Shown here piece after piece: positions 43,479 through 55,359 of a DNA stretch of 64,000 nt (the stretch's first letter is position 1; the number at the start of each line of letters is the position of its first letter). The stretch is from Turritopsis dohrnii. Its lineage: Eukaryota; Cnidaria; Hydrozoa; Anthoathecata; Oceaniidae. Both the position numbers and the translations under genes were made by a program. The stretch lies in assembly GCA_027922465.2 (NCBI GenBank), contig BQMF02000055.1:930001-994000 (forward strand), written 5' to 3'. The notes beneath the pieces are model-generated. The model had not been told where the DNA came from. It ran no database searches and worked only from the letters and a program-made list of their open reading frames with translations.

Positions 43479-44061
43479 TGTGTTTTCTTCAATCTGTTCT
43501 ATATTTAAGGCTATGTGTTGTGTTACAATTGCTGAAAGTTCATCCAAGAGTTATCGGAGTTTTACTATTGAAGAAAGAAGTATACAAAAACGATGAAACT
43601 AATTGCAGTGTTCCAACTCTGTCACAGCAACACTTTTCAACAGAAACTGTCATGGTACTGACGACAACATGGCGACAACATGACGGCAACATGGCGGAAA
43701 AGAACAACAAGAATAAAGTAAGTATGAATTGATTGTTGAATTCGATAGGAACTTTAAGTAGGTATATTATTATCAATTGCCAAGTTCACCAAGTCAGAGC
43801 ATAATACATAATACTTCATAAGACTTCATGAAAGGAGCATACAACTCGCGGCCACGCCTTTCAACAAGAAAAGACGGTGGTTGATGTGAATATTTGAATG
43901 CCACACAAAATGGCACAATCCAATAAACGATGTGTTTATTTACCTACACATGCGCTTTCCGATCTAATTTATTTCAGTACTTTTAGAGATTGTAGTAATA
44001 ATGCTCTCATTCATAGAGGTATGGTTTTGGGCCATAATATTAGATTAAACTTAATTAGCAG

Positions 44062-44171
44062 AATCGTCAAAATGTCACCACGGCAAAGGGCATTGTCATT
44101 GAAATTGTGTGTGTATTTCTATAGAAATGCACTTCTTCACAATGATTTTTTTAACAAGTGCCCGCTGGGAA
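44062..44171. mobile_element. MITE family A copy, reverse orientation
   Basis: gaatcgtcaaaatgtcacca at the left and tgatttttttaacaagtgcc cgctggga at the right. It belongs to the 3' flank of the GPCR gene. Confidence 0.8.
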
Positions 44172-44625
44172 GTGATTTGTTTCGCTCATCTGTGTGGTGG
44201 TTGAGGTTGAGTATACAAGAAATGAAAATGCTTAACGATCTTTATATAATATAAAAACTTTTACTTAACTTACAAAAAAGGCATTTGGGTCTATTCAGTT
44301 AGACAAAGGATGGGTCATATTGTTACTATCTTATGATCTCACAAGTATTGTATATAATAAGAACCATTCAAAACGATAGTGGGACAAAAACAACTTTCAC
44401 TTTCCCTGTCTATCTGGGTTTGAAGACCACAACCAGGAATAAAGGAACCACCGTTAGTTCGCAAAACATTATTCTTCTGTTTCTTCTGAACTTTCCTCTC
44501 CAACTTCTGTGCTTACTGTGACATATACTTGTTACTTAAAAATACACTTCACCACTAAAAACCTGACTTCCTGCAACACATTTTCGAGTTATGAAGGCAA
44601 TACATCAAAGACAGAATGTAGCAAT

Positions 44626-45510
44626 TTAAATTATTACTTCAGTTGCACTATTAGTGCGTACTTTTCGGCTACATCCAATCAATTTCAGCATATGTTTCCT
44701 CATATATGGTGTTCTATAATAATAAACGACAGGATTGATAATAGAGTTCACAACACACATCGTCATCCCAATAACATATGATTTTGCCAGTGACTCATCA
44801 GAAAATCTTTTGGTCACATTCAAAAGTAGATGAATGCAAATCGGCATGATTGAAAACGCAAAACACGTGATCAATATTAAGGCCGTCATAGTGGCTTTTC
44901 TTTCCATTTTGACATAACTGAACATTCTTTCTTGACTTCGTTTGTTCTTATGTTTATGTAAAGCCACAATCAACATGATGTACGAACAGATTACTAAGAT
45001 CAGAACCACCATCAGTATTATTACTATAGCTGCTGAGTACACCTGCTCCGAATCATCAATCTTTCGTAGTAATGGAAGGAGTGAAGGGACAACCCAACAA
45101 ACAAGAAGACTCAAATATAATTTCTTGCTGGTCAACTTGTAGGAAATTAACTTTCTCAAATGTAATGATCGGTCATAACTAATCAGACAAGTTGTGAAAA
45201 CTGATGCACCAATCAGAAACGTCGACAGATATCTTCGAGCTAAATCAATACTGCAATTGTTGGTTAAATTTTTATTCAACAATTGAATGGCAAATAACAG
45301 TGCAACTGTAACACCAGTCAAAAAATCTGAAGTTGCTAGTGATGCAAGGATCTTGTTTGATTTGGTATGAAGTACTTGATACCAATAGATAGTAATCAAA
45401 ACGAATGCATTTTCAAATGTCGCAAGAACTGATAATATTGCCATGAATGTACCAAAAACAGTTTTCCAGTTTTGGGATGGTAGCATATCTAATGTAGAAT
45501 TGCATGACAT
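44626..45510 (-). CDS. Class A (rhodopsin-like) GPCR, intronless
   Basis: 294 residues, seven hydrophobic helices: TM1 about 20-43, TM2 54-77, TM3 95-118, TM4 131-150, TM5 158-183, TM6 206-230, TM7 240-263. Motifs: LATSDFLTG in TM2 (the LAxxD equivalent), YDRS in place of DRY after TM3, a TM6 without CWxP, and NPVVYYYR (NPxxY) in TM7, then a short Cys-containing C-tail. N-terminal NST and extracellular NLT are possible glycosylation sites. The second extracellular loop is very short and lacks Cys, so the usual TM3-loop disulfide is absent, reminiscent of adenosine/melanocortin-type receptors. Ligand and G protein are unknown. It is a plasma-membrane protein. A TATA-like box lies ~160 bp upstream (45669-45675). 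The tandem paralogue is at 47827-48710. Confidence 0.9.
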   Translation of the reverse strand: MSCNSTLDMLPSQNWKTVFGTFMAILSVLATFENAFVLITIYWYQVLHTKSNKILASLATSDFLTGVTVALLFAIQLLNKNLTNNCSIDLARRYLSTFLIGASVFTTCLISYDRSLHLRKLISYKLTSKKLYLSLLVCWVVPSLLPLLRKIDDSEQVYSAAIVIILMVVLILVICSYIMLIVALHKHKNKRSQERMFSYVKMERKATMTALILITCFAFSIMPICIHLLLNVTKRFSDESLAKSYVIGMTMCVVNSIINPVVYYYRTPYMRKHMLKLIGCSRKVRTNSATEVII

Positions 45511-45668
45511 TTTTGAGAAATTTGATCAATCTGACGCTAACATTTGATGATGTTTCATCGAAACAGCTTGTATTAAAGAATAGAAACCAATTCCTCGTTT
45601 CACTTTCCAACAGAAACATCAGTTAAGAATCAATACTAAAGGACTTCGACTGAACTGCTTATACAAAT

Positions 45669-45675
45669 CTTTATA
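45669..45675 (-). promoter_or_regulatory. TATA-like box of GPCR gene 1
   Basis: TATAAAG on the minus strand, about 160 bases before the ATG. The paralogue has TATAAAT at the corresponding place, so the element is conserved across the duplication. Confidence 0.5.
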
Positions 45676-45699
45676 GTTTCGAAAGCTATTAGATCTTTA

Positions 45700-47190
45700 T
45701 TTTATAATGTATAGAAGAGCTCTGCAATCATTTACAACAGAATGGTGAATCTTTTAAATGTTATCTCTTAAATAGATGTACTGACAAAAAGCCATTAAAA
45801 CAGAAAAACCTATTAGTTTTTGCTTTTTATATAAGAATGTCTGAACAAAAATACGAAAAGATCATTTCTCCAAATGTTTTTTTTTCAGCAAAAACCAAAA
45901 TTTTGTAAGAACAGTTTTATAAGAACACAAGCCTCAGATTTAACCAAAAATAAGAACAACATTAAGAACAACCTGAGACTCAAGTAACTGTTCCAAAAAT
46001 CAAGAACAGCCTGAGCCTGAATTTTTGTGTAAAATAAGAACTGTTCAAGATGTGACTCGAGCAGTCGTAAATAGTTTCGAAGTTTATTATTTTCATATTC
46101 AGGCTGAAAAACCCTCAAAAATAAGAATAACCAGCCTCAGGTCAGACTTTACTGGTTCTTATAAAGAAAGAGTTTTCTTGAATTTAATTTTATAAATTGT
46201 CATTTTAAGCCCTTCTTTTTTTTGAAAATACTCTTCCTTCTTTACACTCAATATTTTGTTAGCAGAGATTGGTTTCTGATTGCCTTTGATAATTATTTGC
46301 TTATATGTCTATCCCAAAGTATTTTTAATATTATATATTAGTAGTATTGGCATTAGGTTTTCTTTTCTTCTTTTGTAAACCTGTATACAAATTTGATTGT
46401 ATGTTTAAGTTTTATCCGAATTACAAACAGCAAGTGTTATGTTGAATTTCATTGTTTTCTTTGATTTTATGGCATAAAGGATAAGGAATTTGTCAAAAGT
46501 CAGCAAGAATAAAGATTTATTATGACAGAATTGTTTTACACAATGATGTGGTTGCTAATATTCAGTTGCTTAAGGGGAAATGTTAAGTAATTTCAGTCAT
46601 AGTTTTTACCTATGTCCATAGTAACGTCACAGCCACTTTTTAACTTCTCCGCAAAAATTGTAAGAGAAACTTAATCGTTTTTTACCACGAACATCTTCAT
46701 TTCAGAATAAGATCAAAATAAGTTCTTTTCTGGTATTAGATTCAATTCTACGCTGTGGACATTTTTTATCTGAGATACAGGCTTATGAGTTATATCATTG
46801 TAATTATTTAATGATGCATTTTTCTTATGGTTATTAATGCGTACAATAGTTGACAAAATTTTCGTATGTCAGGGGAAATATATAGTCGCATTTTTGCGAA
46901 TCTTGTTCAAGAAAAATTTAAAGACAGTAAATTGTTAAATATTATATAAAGTAATGTTTAAGTATGAAATGAATTATGCGCACAAGGATCTCCGTGGCAT
47001 TAACCTAATATCAGCTCTGATATTTTTCACACACAAATGAACTGTTATAAGAGAACTGAGGGCTACAGTAAAAAAGAAAGCAATAAAAATTTTCAGAAGA
47101 TTCATAGCAACTGTGCTTGATATAATCGGTGTATAATCTTCTTTTGGGAACAAATCCGTCTAATAACAACTTCCCAAACCTTAAATAATG
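45700..47190. other. Spacer between the two GPCR duplication units
   Basis: No gene. Includes an irregular repeat (45890-46145) of aagaaca(gc)cctgag-like words. The 47.19-47.6 kb part is the 3' flank of the second unit and matches 43.85-44.4 kb. Confidence 0.5.
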
Positions 47191-47826
47191 ACTAATCGTT
47201 CAACAAAAAAGACACATGGTTGATGTCTTCGGTTTGAAACGCCATACAGAATGGCACGATTCAATAAATAATGTGTTTATTTTACATAAACCTGCTCTTT
47301 ACTTCAGCTATGCGATCTTAATTATTTTAGCTGACATTTTCGGAAACCTTTGTAGATTGTGGCGCTACTACTCTCATTCATGTGCTTTTTAGGTACAATA
47401 TTAGTTCAATGTGAGTCATTTTGGAAGTTGAGGTTGAGGAAAATAGAAATGAAAGTCCTATTATGTAAAAACTATGACTTAGCTTGCAAAAAATGAGTTT
47501 AGGTTTCATTCAATTTAATTCACATTGTTACTATCTTATGACACCACAAGTATTGCATAGAGATATAAAATAACAACCATTCAAAACTGACGTGGAACAA
47601 TGATAATTTTCATTTTCCCTGTCTATCCAGCAACGAGCAACAACCTAACCACTTTTAAGTTCCCAAAAACCGTCCAACACATCTTGTTCTTCCGTTTATT
47701 TCGATCTTCCCTCTCAGCCACTTTGCTTACTGGGATACATACACTTGCAACTTGTAACGAACTTCATCATTAAAAATATGTAAATCATATTGTGAAGGGA
47801 AGGCATCAAAATCAACTTCCAAGGAT

Positions 47827-48710
47827 TTAATTAACAACTTGCATTTCACTATTGGAGCGTATCTTTTGATTACAACCAATCAGTTTGAGCATATGCTTCT
47901 TCATTAATGGAGTTCGGTAATAATACACCACAGGGTTAATTACTGAACTGGTGAAAAGCATCACTAAACCAATGACATATGACTTGACAAGAAAGTCTTC
48001 GGAAAAACTTTTAGTCACATTCAAAAGGTGATGAATGCAAATCGGCATGATTGAAAACACAAAACACGTGATTAATATTAATGGAGTCATAGTGGCTTTT
48101 CTCTCCATTTTGACATAACTGAACATTCTGTCTTGACTTCGTTTGTTCTCGTGTTTATGTAAAGCAACAATCAACATGATGTACGAGCAGATTATCAATA
48201 TCAGAATTATCATGACTATGATTACTATAACAGCTGAATGCACCTGCTCTGAATCATCAGTCAACCTTAAAAATGGAATCATAGGTGGAACAACCCAACA
48301 TATCACCAAAGCCAAATACAGTTTTCGATTGGTTAACTTGTAAGATGTTAGATTTCTCAGGTGAAGTGATCGGTCGTAACTTATCAAACAGATCGTTGCA
48401 ACAGACGTACCAGTCAAACACGTGGTCAGGTATCTTCGAACTAAATCAATGCTGCAATTATTAGTCAAAGGTTTATCGAGCAATTGTACGGCAAAAAAAG
48501 TGCAACTGTCACATCAGTCAAAAAATCTGAAGTTGCCGATGATGCAAGGATCTTGTTGGATTTGGTATGAAGAACTTTATACCAGTAGATAGTAATCAAT
48601 ATGGATGCATTTTCGATTGCTGCGAGAACTGATAATATTACCATGAACGTACCAAAACCATTTTTCCAGTTTTGAGATCGTAGTATCTCTAATGTAGAAT
48701 TGCGCGACAT
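47827..48710 (-). pseudogene. Class A GPCR paralogue with one-base frameshift
   Basis: Closely related to 44626-45510 over its whole length: SATSDFLTD in TM2, SYDRSLHL after TM3, NPVVYYYR in TM7. The N-terminal frame (48710-48465) and C-terminal frame (48483-47827) are offset by one base at an A7 run near 48493-48499, at the end of TM2. Otherwise all helices are intact and there are no other stops. Either a recently inactivated copy or a sequencing error; if the run is one base longer in reality, it is a second functional receptor. Confidence 0.85.
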
Positions 48711-48846
48711 TTTTGTAGCCTTTGCTCAGTATCACATCAAACTATGATAGTGCTTCAACAACACGATTTATATTAAAAATCGGAAACCAATTTCTCGTTT
48801 CACTTTCCATCAGAAACAACGCTAACGAACATCGACGTAACTATTG

Positions 48847-48853
48847 ATTTATA
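48847..48853 (-). promoter_or_regulatory. TATA-like box of GPCR gene 2
   Basis: TATAAAT, about 140 bases upstream of the ATG at 48710, collinear with the element of gene 1. Confidence 0.45.
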
Positions 48854-49374
48854 AGCTAGTTTAGAAAGCTATTAGATTTTTAATCATGAAGCGATACGTG
48901 TAATTACAACAGAATTGTAAATCCTTTAAGCTTACTTTATAAATAAATATACTGATAAAACCATTTAAACCATTTAGTCTGAAGGTCAACACAATTATGA
49001 AACTTGAGCAAAAAACCTTGACCCATCATATCAAAAGAGAATCGAAAGCAACGTATCACGTACTTTCAAATGAAGATATTTTCAACTTTCGTAGGTTCAG
49101 TCCCCAGAATTAATCCAATATAAAAATTCTCTTCGAATATAAATATCCGTTTTCGGATATTATTACCAGGGAAATTTTCAATATCTTATTTCATATACTT
49201 TCCGTCGTATATGTCGACGTTAAGAAGAAAAATTCAAAACCGAAGCAATGTCTATATAGACAAAAAGTATGAAAAGTCATATTTAAATCCTTCCAGCGTT
49301 ATTACCTATGTGTATATTCTGACTTGATTTTGCTAAGTTAGGATTCTCCTCCTAGTAGTTCTTAATCTGTGAAA

Positions 49375-50200
49375 TCAAAATGCTTTTAGGTGACGAATGC
49401 TAAATTTTGTCAAAGTTTGCGCAGTAATCATGTTCCAGGCATTTTCGTATAAGACATTATGCTTTTTGTCAATAACATTGGTCACAGATGATGCTTTACA
49501 ACCAACTATCTGTGATGCCCTTCGCTCAAGAGAGTTCATCCTTTTCTGCTGTCCAGCTGTAAGTGTTAGTTTAACAGTACTTTGATATGTAATCGTTGTG
49601 AGTCGAGTGTTAAATAGCTCTGTAAACACTTTAATGATCTTAACCCTCCACAAGCTTTCTTGTAGAACTTTTCAAAATTGCTGTTGAAATTCAGATGACT
49701 ATCAACAATGTTTCCCAAGTGTTTATTATTTTATTAGCCTTAGTCTTCCTTTCTTTAAATTGATGATCAGTTCATTATCATCAAAATACTTTCCGAAGTT
49801 CTGAAGATCTGAAATTTAGTAGATCTTTACTCAAAATCTATTCGTATTGTACTATTCGTTAGCTCCTTTATTACCACATTTGTTATTTCGTCTGGGCTGC
49901 GTTGATTAACTGTTACCATGGTGTAGATATAGGGGAAAATCGTTGAAGAAGAGAACAAACAGTGAGGGTCCAAGAATGGAACCTTGTGACACACCGGATA
50001 GCAAACGATAGGTTTCAGAGTGGTCAATCACGGAAAGAAATTGCACACAGTTAAACAAATAGTTTGTAATCCACTCATTTTCCACCGAACTCCGTCAGTT
50101 TGTGTAAGAGCGCAGTATGACCAACGTTATCGAAGGCTTTCGTTAGATCTATGTATACTACTTCTACTAGGTTTCCGTGGCCGATATGTTTTCTGATGAA
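49375..50200 (-). mobile_element. Decayed non-LTR retrotransposon reverse transcriptase
   Basis: In order on the minus strand: VYIDLTKAFDNVGHTALLHK (RT catalytic-A region), after a frame change a GVSQGSILGPSLFVLFFNDF block (RT motif B), and nearer 49.5 kb NSLERRASQIVG, the typical C-terminal RRAxxII/VG region. Several frame changes and a deletion between the last two make it inactive. Probably CR1/L2/Rex type. The nearby 50238 insertion lies just upstream. Confidence 0.8.
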
Positions 50201-50237
50201 AGAAAATATGAAGAACGGCAAAGTTCTTTTACTTTAA

Positions 50238-51057
50238 GGTGTGAGTAAGGGAAAAATCATTGACTTTTTTGAAAAAAAGTTTTTTTGCACATCAGGATGA
50301 AAGGAACTCTGAATTTTCCAATGGTGAAACTATTTTTTCAGGAAGTGGATGGGAAGTCCGTTTATTTTCCAAAACCGTTGTATTAGCGGCTAATTTGTGT
50401 ACATTAAAGACCATGAAAAAATAAAACATATTGATCATGTTGCGTATTGATCCTTTTGTTTCAAAATTCCGTTTCATAAATAATTAATTAGTTCACGCAA
50501 TAAAGAAAAATCTTTAAAGCTGTTTTTTTCAGTGTTCACTTTTCGTGTCAGAGCCACTAACGTTTGATGCTTCATTTACAAAACTAAAAAAGCTCTGACA
50601 GTGAGACTTGGCTTACTGAAAAGCTGAAGGGTAGATCTAAAAAGGGTTTTTTTTTTATCTTTTTAATTTGAACAGAATATGAGTTATAGTCTTGAAAGCA
50701 AAAAAAATGAAAACAGAAAACGATACTTTTGAGAAATTGAAAATAACTCTGAAAATAATTTGTTTGAGTAAAAAAAGAAAAAACCGTTTTTTACTCTATC
50801 TCTTGTGATTACAAAAGTGTAAAAAACATAAGTTAAACTTAACTCGTTTTGTAAATGGAGCTACGTTTTTACAACAAGGTTCATTTTCTTTGACTCGTTC
50901 TAAAATCTTACATTTTTAGTTTACCTTAAAATTTTTAACATGGGCTTTTAGAGATGTAAATAAGCTTTCCAAAAATGTATCATACTTGATATAAACATAT
51001 TCCTGTCAAAGGAATTAATTAAAAAACAAAAACACGTTTTTTTCCCTTACTCACACC
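50238..51057. mobile_element. Second TTAA-target non-autonomous element
   Basis: Ends ggtgtgagtaagggaaaaa and tttttcccttactcacacc are perfect inverted repeats, with TTAA on each side (50234-50237, 51058-51061). About 820 bp, no transposase frame. The interior is rich in A and T runs. Confidence 0.85.
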
Positions 51058-51289
51058 TTAAAATACCTTTTATGGAAGCTTGCTTCATACTCTTTGTCAA
51101 CTAACACTCAAAATCTCTTGATATTCCCATGGTGAGATTCTTTGCAATTCCTCGGATTCAGTAAAGGCCGATGTAGGTAATCCACGCTCAGTGACTTAGA
51201 ATGCATGCGTATTGGCTAATTCATAAGCGTAGGTATGTCTGCTCAGCGAGCAAAAATAAACTTAAAAATTTTTAACTTTTTTTAAGCCC

Positions 51290-51406
51290 GCCGTCGTCCG
51301 CTGATAATTTCAGCCAATCGTGTCTTTTGATTTCCATTTGCAGCTGTTTTTCCGCTCGAAAATTCTACGTCCGTGCGGGCATAAGCGTTGAATGGAAATC
51401 GGCCTT
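51290..51406. mobile_element. Solo end of a TTAA-type element related to 38043-39674
   Basis: gttgaatggaaatcggcc followed by TTAA resembles the right terminus of the 38-kb element (ccgaatggaaaacggccTTAA). A matching left end was not found. Confidence 0.5.
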
Positions 51407-51409
51407 AAG

Positions 51410-52780
51410 AAAAAAAGGTTAATTCCATGAGAGTCCATGATAACTAAGATGGCACGTTGTTTTATTCAATAGCATCCAATATTTTCACTTTCTGCTTTAC
51501 CAAATGTGAAAAGTGGTTTTCACAACCCGTACTGTCCATTCTCCAATACCTTTTATACCTTACATTTTGTCATTAAGATTAGCTGTAGCCAGTGTCCGTT
51601 TGTATCAGTGTCAGTATTGTTTTGTATAGTGTCCGTTTTGCTGTATGAACTAAAAACTATTTCGATTTTCTAAAGTTGTAATGTATGAAGAAAGACATTG
51701 AAATCCTTCCAGCGTTTCATGCCTATTTGTATATTCTGACTTCGTTTTGTTTAATTTTTAGAAGCGTCATTTTCGTCCGGCGAATAATTCAAGCCGATGA
51801 AAATTTTTGACCCTTTTCGAAAGGCGCGTTCATTTTGGACGTAATGGAACTGTGAGTGTGAACATAGCCGGAGATGTTTCCAGGTAGCGGCTTTGGATAA
51901 TGTACATGTAAATTCAGCCCTGGTTAGATTTATGAGCTATTGTATAAAATCTTTGAAAACTTCTGTTTCGTTAGTTGCAAGAATTTGTCTCTTTCCCCAA
52001 CCCTTTAGGCCCTGAAATCTACTATTGAGGAGCTCTGACTGCTTGCTGTTTAGAACAGGCTTATTTGGTTTCTAGTACCAACCCGGTTAGAATTCTACAA
52101 GAAGAAGGGGGATAAAACGTAACTGGAGACTGGGTAAAAAAAGCCTCCTCTATTTTTACGGAAGTTGGCATCTGATTTTACGTCAAAAAGTAACAGTGAT
52201 ATAAAAAAATTTTGAAACGGCCGAAATGTTTCGTCGCTTAAGATTATTGGTCAGTAGAAATTTTCGTCACCTCAAAAATTCGTCTTTTTCGGCCGACTGA
52301 GTTTTTACCGATAATTATGTGATATGTAGTTTTTCAAATTATATTAACATCATATATTAAAATTATATTAAAATAAAATCTTATCATGTACAGAAAACCG
52401 AATAAGCGAATAAAAACTAAAAGTCTTCTGTGTGTTTGGGAAGAAATGGCCATTCAAATGGCCATAACTTTTTAAATACAAAGTAATTATCGAGCTAAGA
52501 GCACTTTGGTAATTGTGTGGAAAACAAAATATTGATTTTACATCTTATTTTACGTGATACTCTTGGGAAAAAGTTATAATTTTACTAACATCATTATTAG
52601 ATTTGCACGTTGCAAACACAAACGTGAAAAGTAGTGTTTTGAGGTCGTACTGGAAACAAAGACGTGTTTTAACCTATAGTCCTCCGATTGCGGAAACGTT
52701 CAACAGTTAATCAACCAAGCCAAGAAGAGATAACAAGATAGAGATAACAAATAGATTTTGAGTAAAGATTCACTAAATTT
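51410..52780. other. Non-coding stretch
   Basis: No exon or transposon ends recognised. A tract aaattatattaacatcatatatt lies near 52335. Confidence 0.35.
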
Positions 52781-52842
52781 AAGTAGAGACTGGTTTTTGA
52801 ACGGATTCATCCACCAGCATGCAACTCACCCGCCATCTTATC

Positions 52843-52947
52843 TCCTCGAAGTGAAAATATTTCCTCGAAGTGAAAATATTTCCTCGAAGTGAAAATATTT
52901 CCTCGAAGTGAAAATATTTCCGAGAAGTGAAAATATTTCCGGGAAGT
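52843..52947. repeat. 19-bp tandem array
   Basis: The unit cctcgaagtgaaaatattt occurs about five times, the last copies changing to ccgagaag and ccgggaag. It gives false repetitive frames on the minus strand. Confidence 0.95.
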
Positions 52948-53049
52948 AAATGACGTTGTATTTCGCGGGAAGTGAAAAAAAAGCAAGAACAAAACGTGAA
53001 CCCTTGGAGCCATCGTAAAAATGCTTCTTCGTTTGAGAACAAGGGTTTT

Positions 53050-55240
53050 GACTTTCATAACTATGCATTTGATTGTTATTGATATGTCTTGTTTCATGTG
53101 GCTTTGAGTCTGTATTTGCCGAACTTATCTCACATAGTAAGCAGTATCTTTTGCTACTATTTCCTTTATTACTTTTGCTAAAATACATAAAAATATCTAA
53201 TTAGTACAGCCCTCACTTTAGGTCACACCAGATATCTGGTTAACGTAGTTTGAATGGTGGATTTAACTACATTTTGCAGATCAGGTAGATATGTTTCTCT
53301 TCTGAATGAATATAGCTACAATCTTGCCGTTTCATCTTGGGAATCTTTTTCTGGATGAACGTTGTATCTTTTAGCAATAACCTTCAAATTTTTGTTATTT
53401 ACAAAGAATGGTTTTGTGGCACCGTGCCGTGTGATGCAAGCTGACACCATCACTTTTTTAGATTGTCTGTTGGTTTTATGAAACAATCGATCATTAGGAA
53501 TATCACCTTTATCGCTTTACCATATACACGACTATTATGGTGGTTTAGTGGAACTTCTTATGTGAAGTATTTTGCAGACCAGGTAGATATGTTTCTCTCT
53601 TTTAAGGTCTTGAGTCTTCATTATCCCGTCTGCCCATTAATAAAAGCGGTTTTCAAAGCCAGCATTTTGGCTGTTCAATTTTAGATCAAGAACGTCAAAG
53701 AGCTTGTTGGAATGGCCAAGTACACAAATAGTTCTTGCCTCATTGGTTCAAATATTTCATGTAAGTTTTCTCTGAAAATCTGTTATTGACAAAGTCTTGA
53801 CTACTTTAAAGTGCGTAAAGTGATGACGTCATTTAACGTTACATTATCTCCTTTTGTTTTTTTTTTGTTCTTTTCAGTGATCCATGCGATCATTCAAAGA
53901 ATCGTTCATTGTACGACGACTTAAATCATAAGACACAGTTATAGCAGTAGCTTGCAAGTTATGAAACAACTTTGATAAAAAGTAAGCATTTTTCGTTTTT
54001 GTGCAAACCTTAATTTACATCGTAATTTGTTCTACAAAGATCCCATTGGACCCTTTTACAGCTGTCGCGAAAACCTTTCTCTAGGTTATTCGAATCAATT
54101 GGTTACTTGACATTTCCATACTGACGTTGCGGTTTTTCTGATGTATAGGTCATCCGTTTTTCTTCAGAAGATAATTCAAGATAATTTTGGAAGAATATAC
54201 ACTCAATTCTAGGTTTTCCCGAATTTCCCGTTTAAAAACCCTGTTTTGACCATCCAACGTCGTTTTTATGCCGTTTATTGTTTTACCTTTCAAACTTTCG
54301 TCCAAATTTGGCCAAAATTGCCAATTTGTCAACAGTTTTATGTAAACGTTGCACGAAATCGTTCATAACTTGGAGTAGTAGTAGCATGAAGAAGAGGACG
54401 CGATGATTTTACTCCACCACTGGTGTCCTAGTCATCTTTTATCAAAACTCAAAATGATAAAGAACTGTTTTAACATTGAAGCGAAGTTGGATCTACTGAC
54501 AAGGTCAGCACACAGAAGAAAGGTGTATTAACAATTATGATCACATGTGATCTGAAGATGCTTCAACATAGTTTGAAGAGAAAATTCATCAAATAAAATA
54601 AGAATTGTTTTTGCCATTAATAACCTCAACCAAATACTTTTACTTTAAATATGGAAAGGCAATTTTACAAAGAGTTTATTAAAAACATTTCTTGATTGAA
54701 GTCCTTTTAATGTTATTTGAGCGAAAATGAACATGATGACCAATTATTTCAGTCTTTGCTATTAAATCTTCCCCACTTCATCTTCTTAATTCCACGAAGT
54801 TGTGAGAATCCTTGCCAAACCAGTAGGACATTTCCTCCCTTATGACTTCTATACAGTTCATTGCAATTTGCCCACGAATTAATCTTTGACTTCTAACCCT
54901 AACCTTAACAGTGAATAAAAAGAGAAAATACATATTGAAATTCGCTAAGGTTGTAAAGAGAAAACATAGAAGTGTCATTACTTAACTTATGCTGACTAAA
55001 CTAGGAGGATGAAATTTAGTTACGTAGTCGATTCAGTCTGGGCTCTTATCACTTTTCCATATAAGAGTTATCGGTAAAAATAGAAATCTCAGCCCAGATT
55101 GAAAAACTCTAGTTGGCTCCTACTTTTTCAAACCTTTAGGTATTTCAGCAAGTTATCAGCAAGCAACTTTGGATTTAACCATCTTAACCATCATTCTGAT
55201 TTTGTCTTATTTAGAATTGACGTAAACGAAAATGATACTG
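53050..55240. other. Non-coding stretch
   Basis: Only a short internal duplication is evident: ttttgcag(a/-)c caggtagatatgtttctct at 53272-53302 and 53568-53598. No gene recognised. Confidence 0.4.
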
Positions 55241-55265
55241 ATTTGCCACGCAAAGGAGCAGTTTT

Positions 55266-55352
55266 TTCGAAAGATTTCCATCGAATGTGCATCGAATTTT
55301 CATCGCGTCTTCATCGAATATCCGTCGAATGTTCTTCGAATGTTCATCGAAT
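55266..55352. repeat. Degenerate 10-12-bp tandem repeat
   Basis: Repeated tt(c/t)catcgaatg-like words, about seven units, diverged. Confidence 0.75.
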
Positions 55353-55359
55353 GAAGGAA

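Larger units (their letters stand above)
43855..48960. repeat. Tandem duplication of the GPCR gene unit
   Basis: About 43855-45750 matches 47190-48960 at an offset of 3.2-3.3 kb. Shared flanking words include aatggcac(a/g)at(c)caataaa downstream and ctcgtttcactttcca upstream. The unit covers the 5' leader, the coding region and about 700 bp of 3' flank; the MITE A in the first unit (44062-44171) has no equivalent in the second. Confidence 0.8.

Noticed and set aside
52843..52947. CRISPR-like direct repeats
   Set aside because: Contiguous 19-bp tandem units without spacers in an intron-bearing genome; not CRISPR.
52779..53188. Three repetitive minus-strand frames (FTSRKYFHFEEI repeats)
   Set aside because: All three frames are open because the 19-bp tandem array lacks stops; no gene signals.
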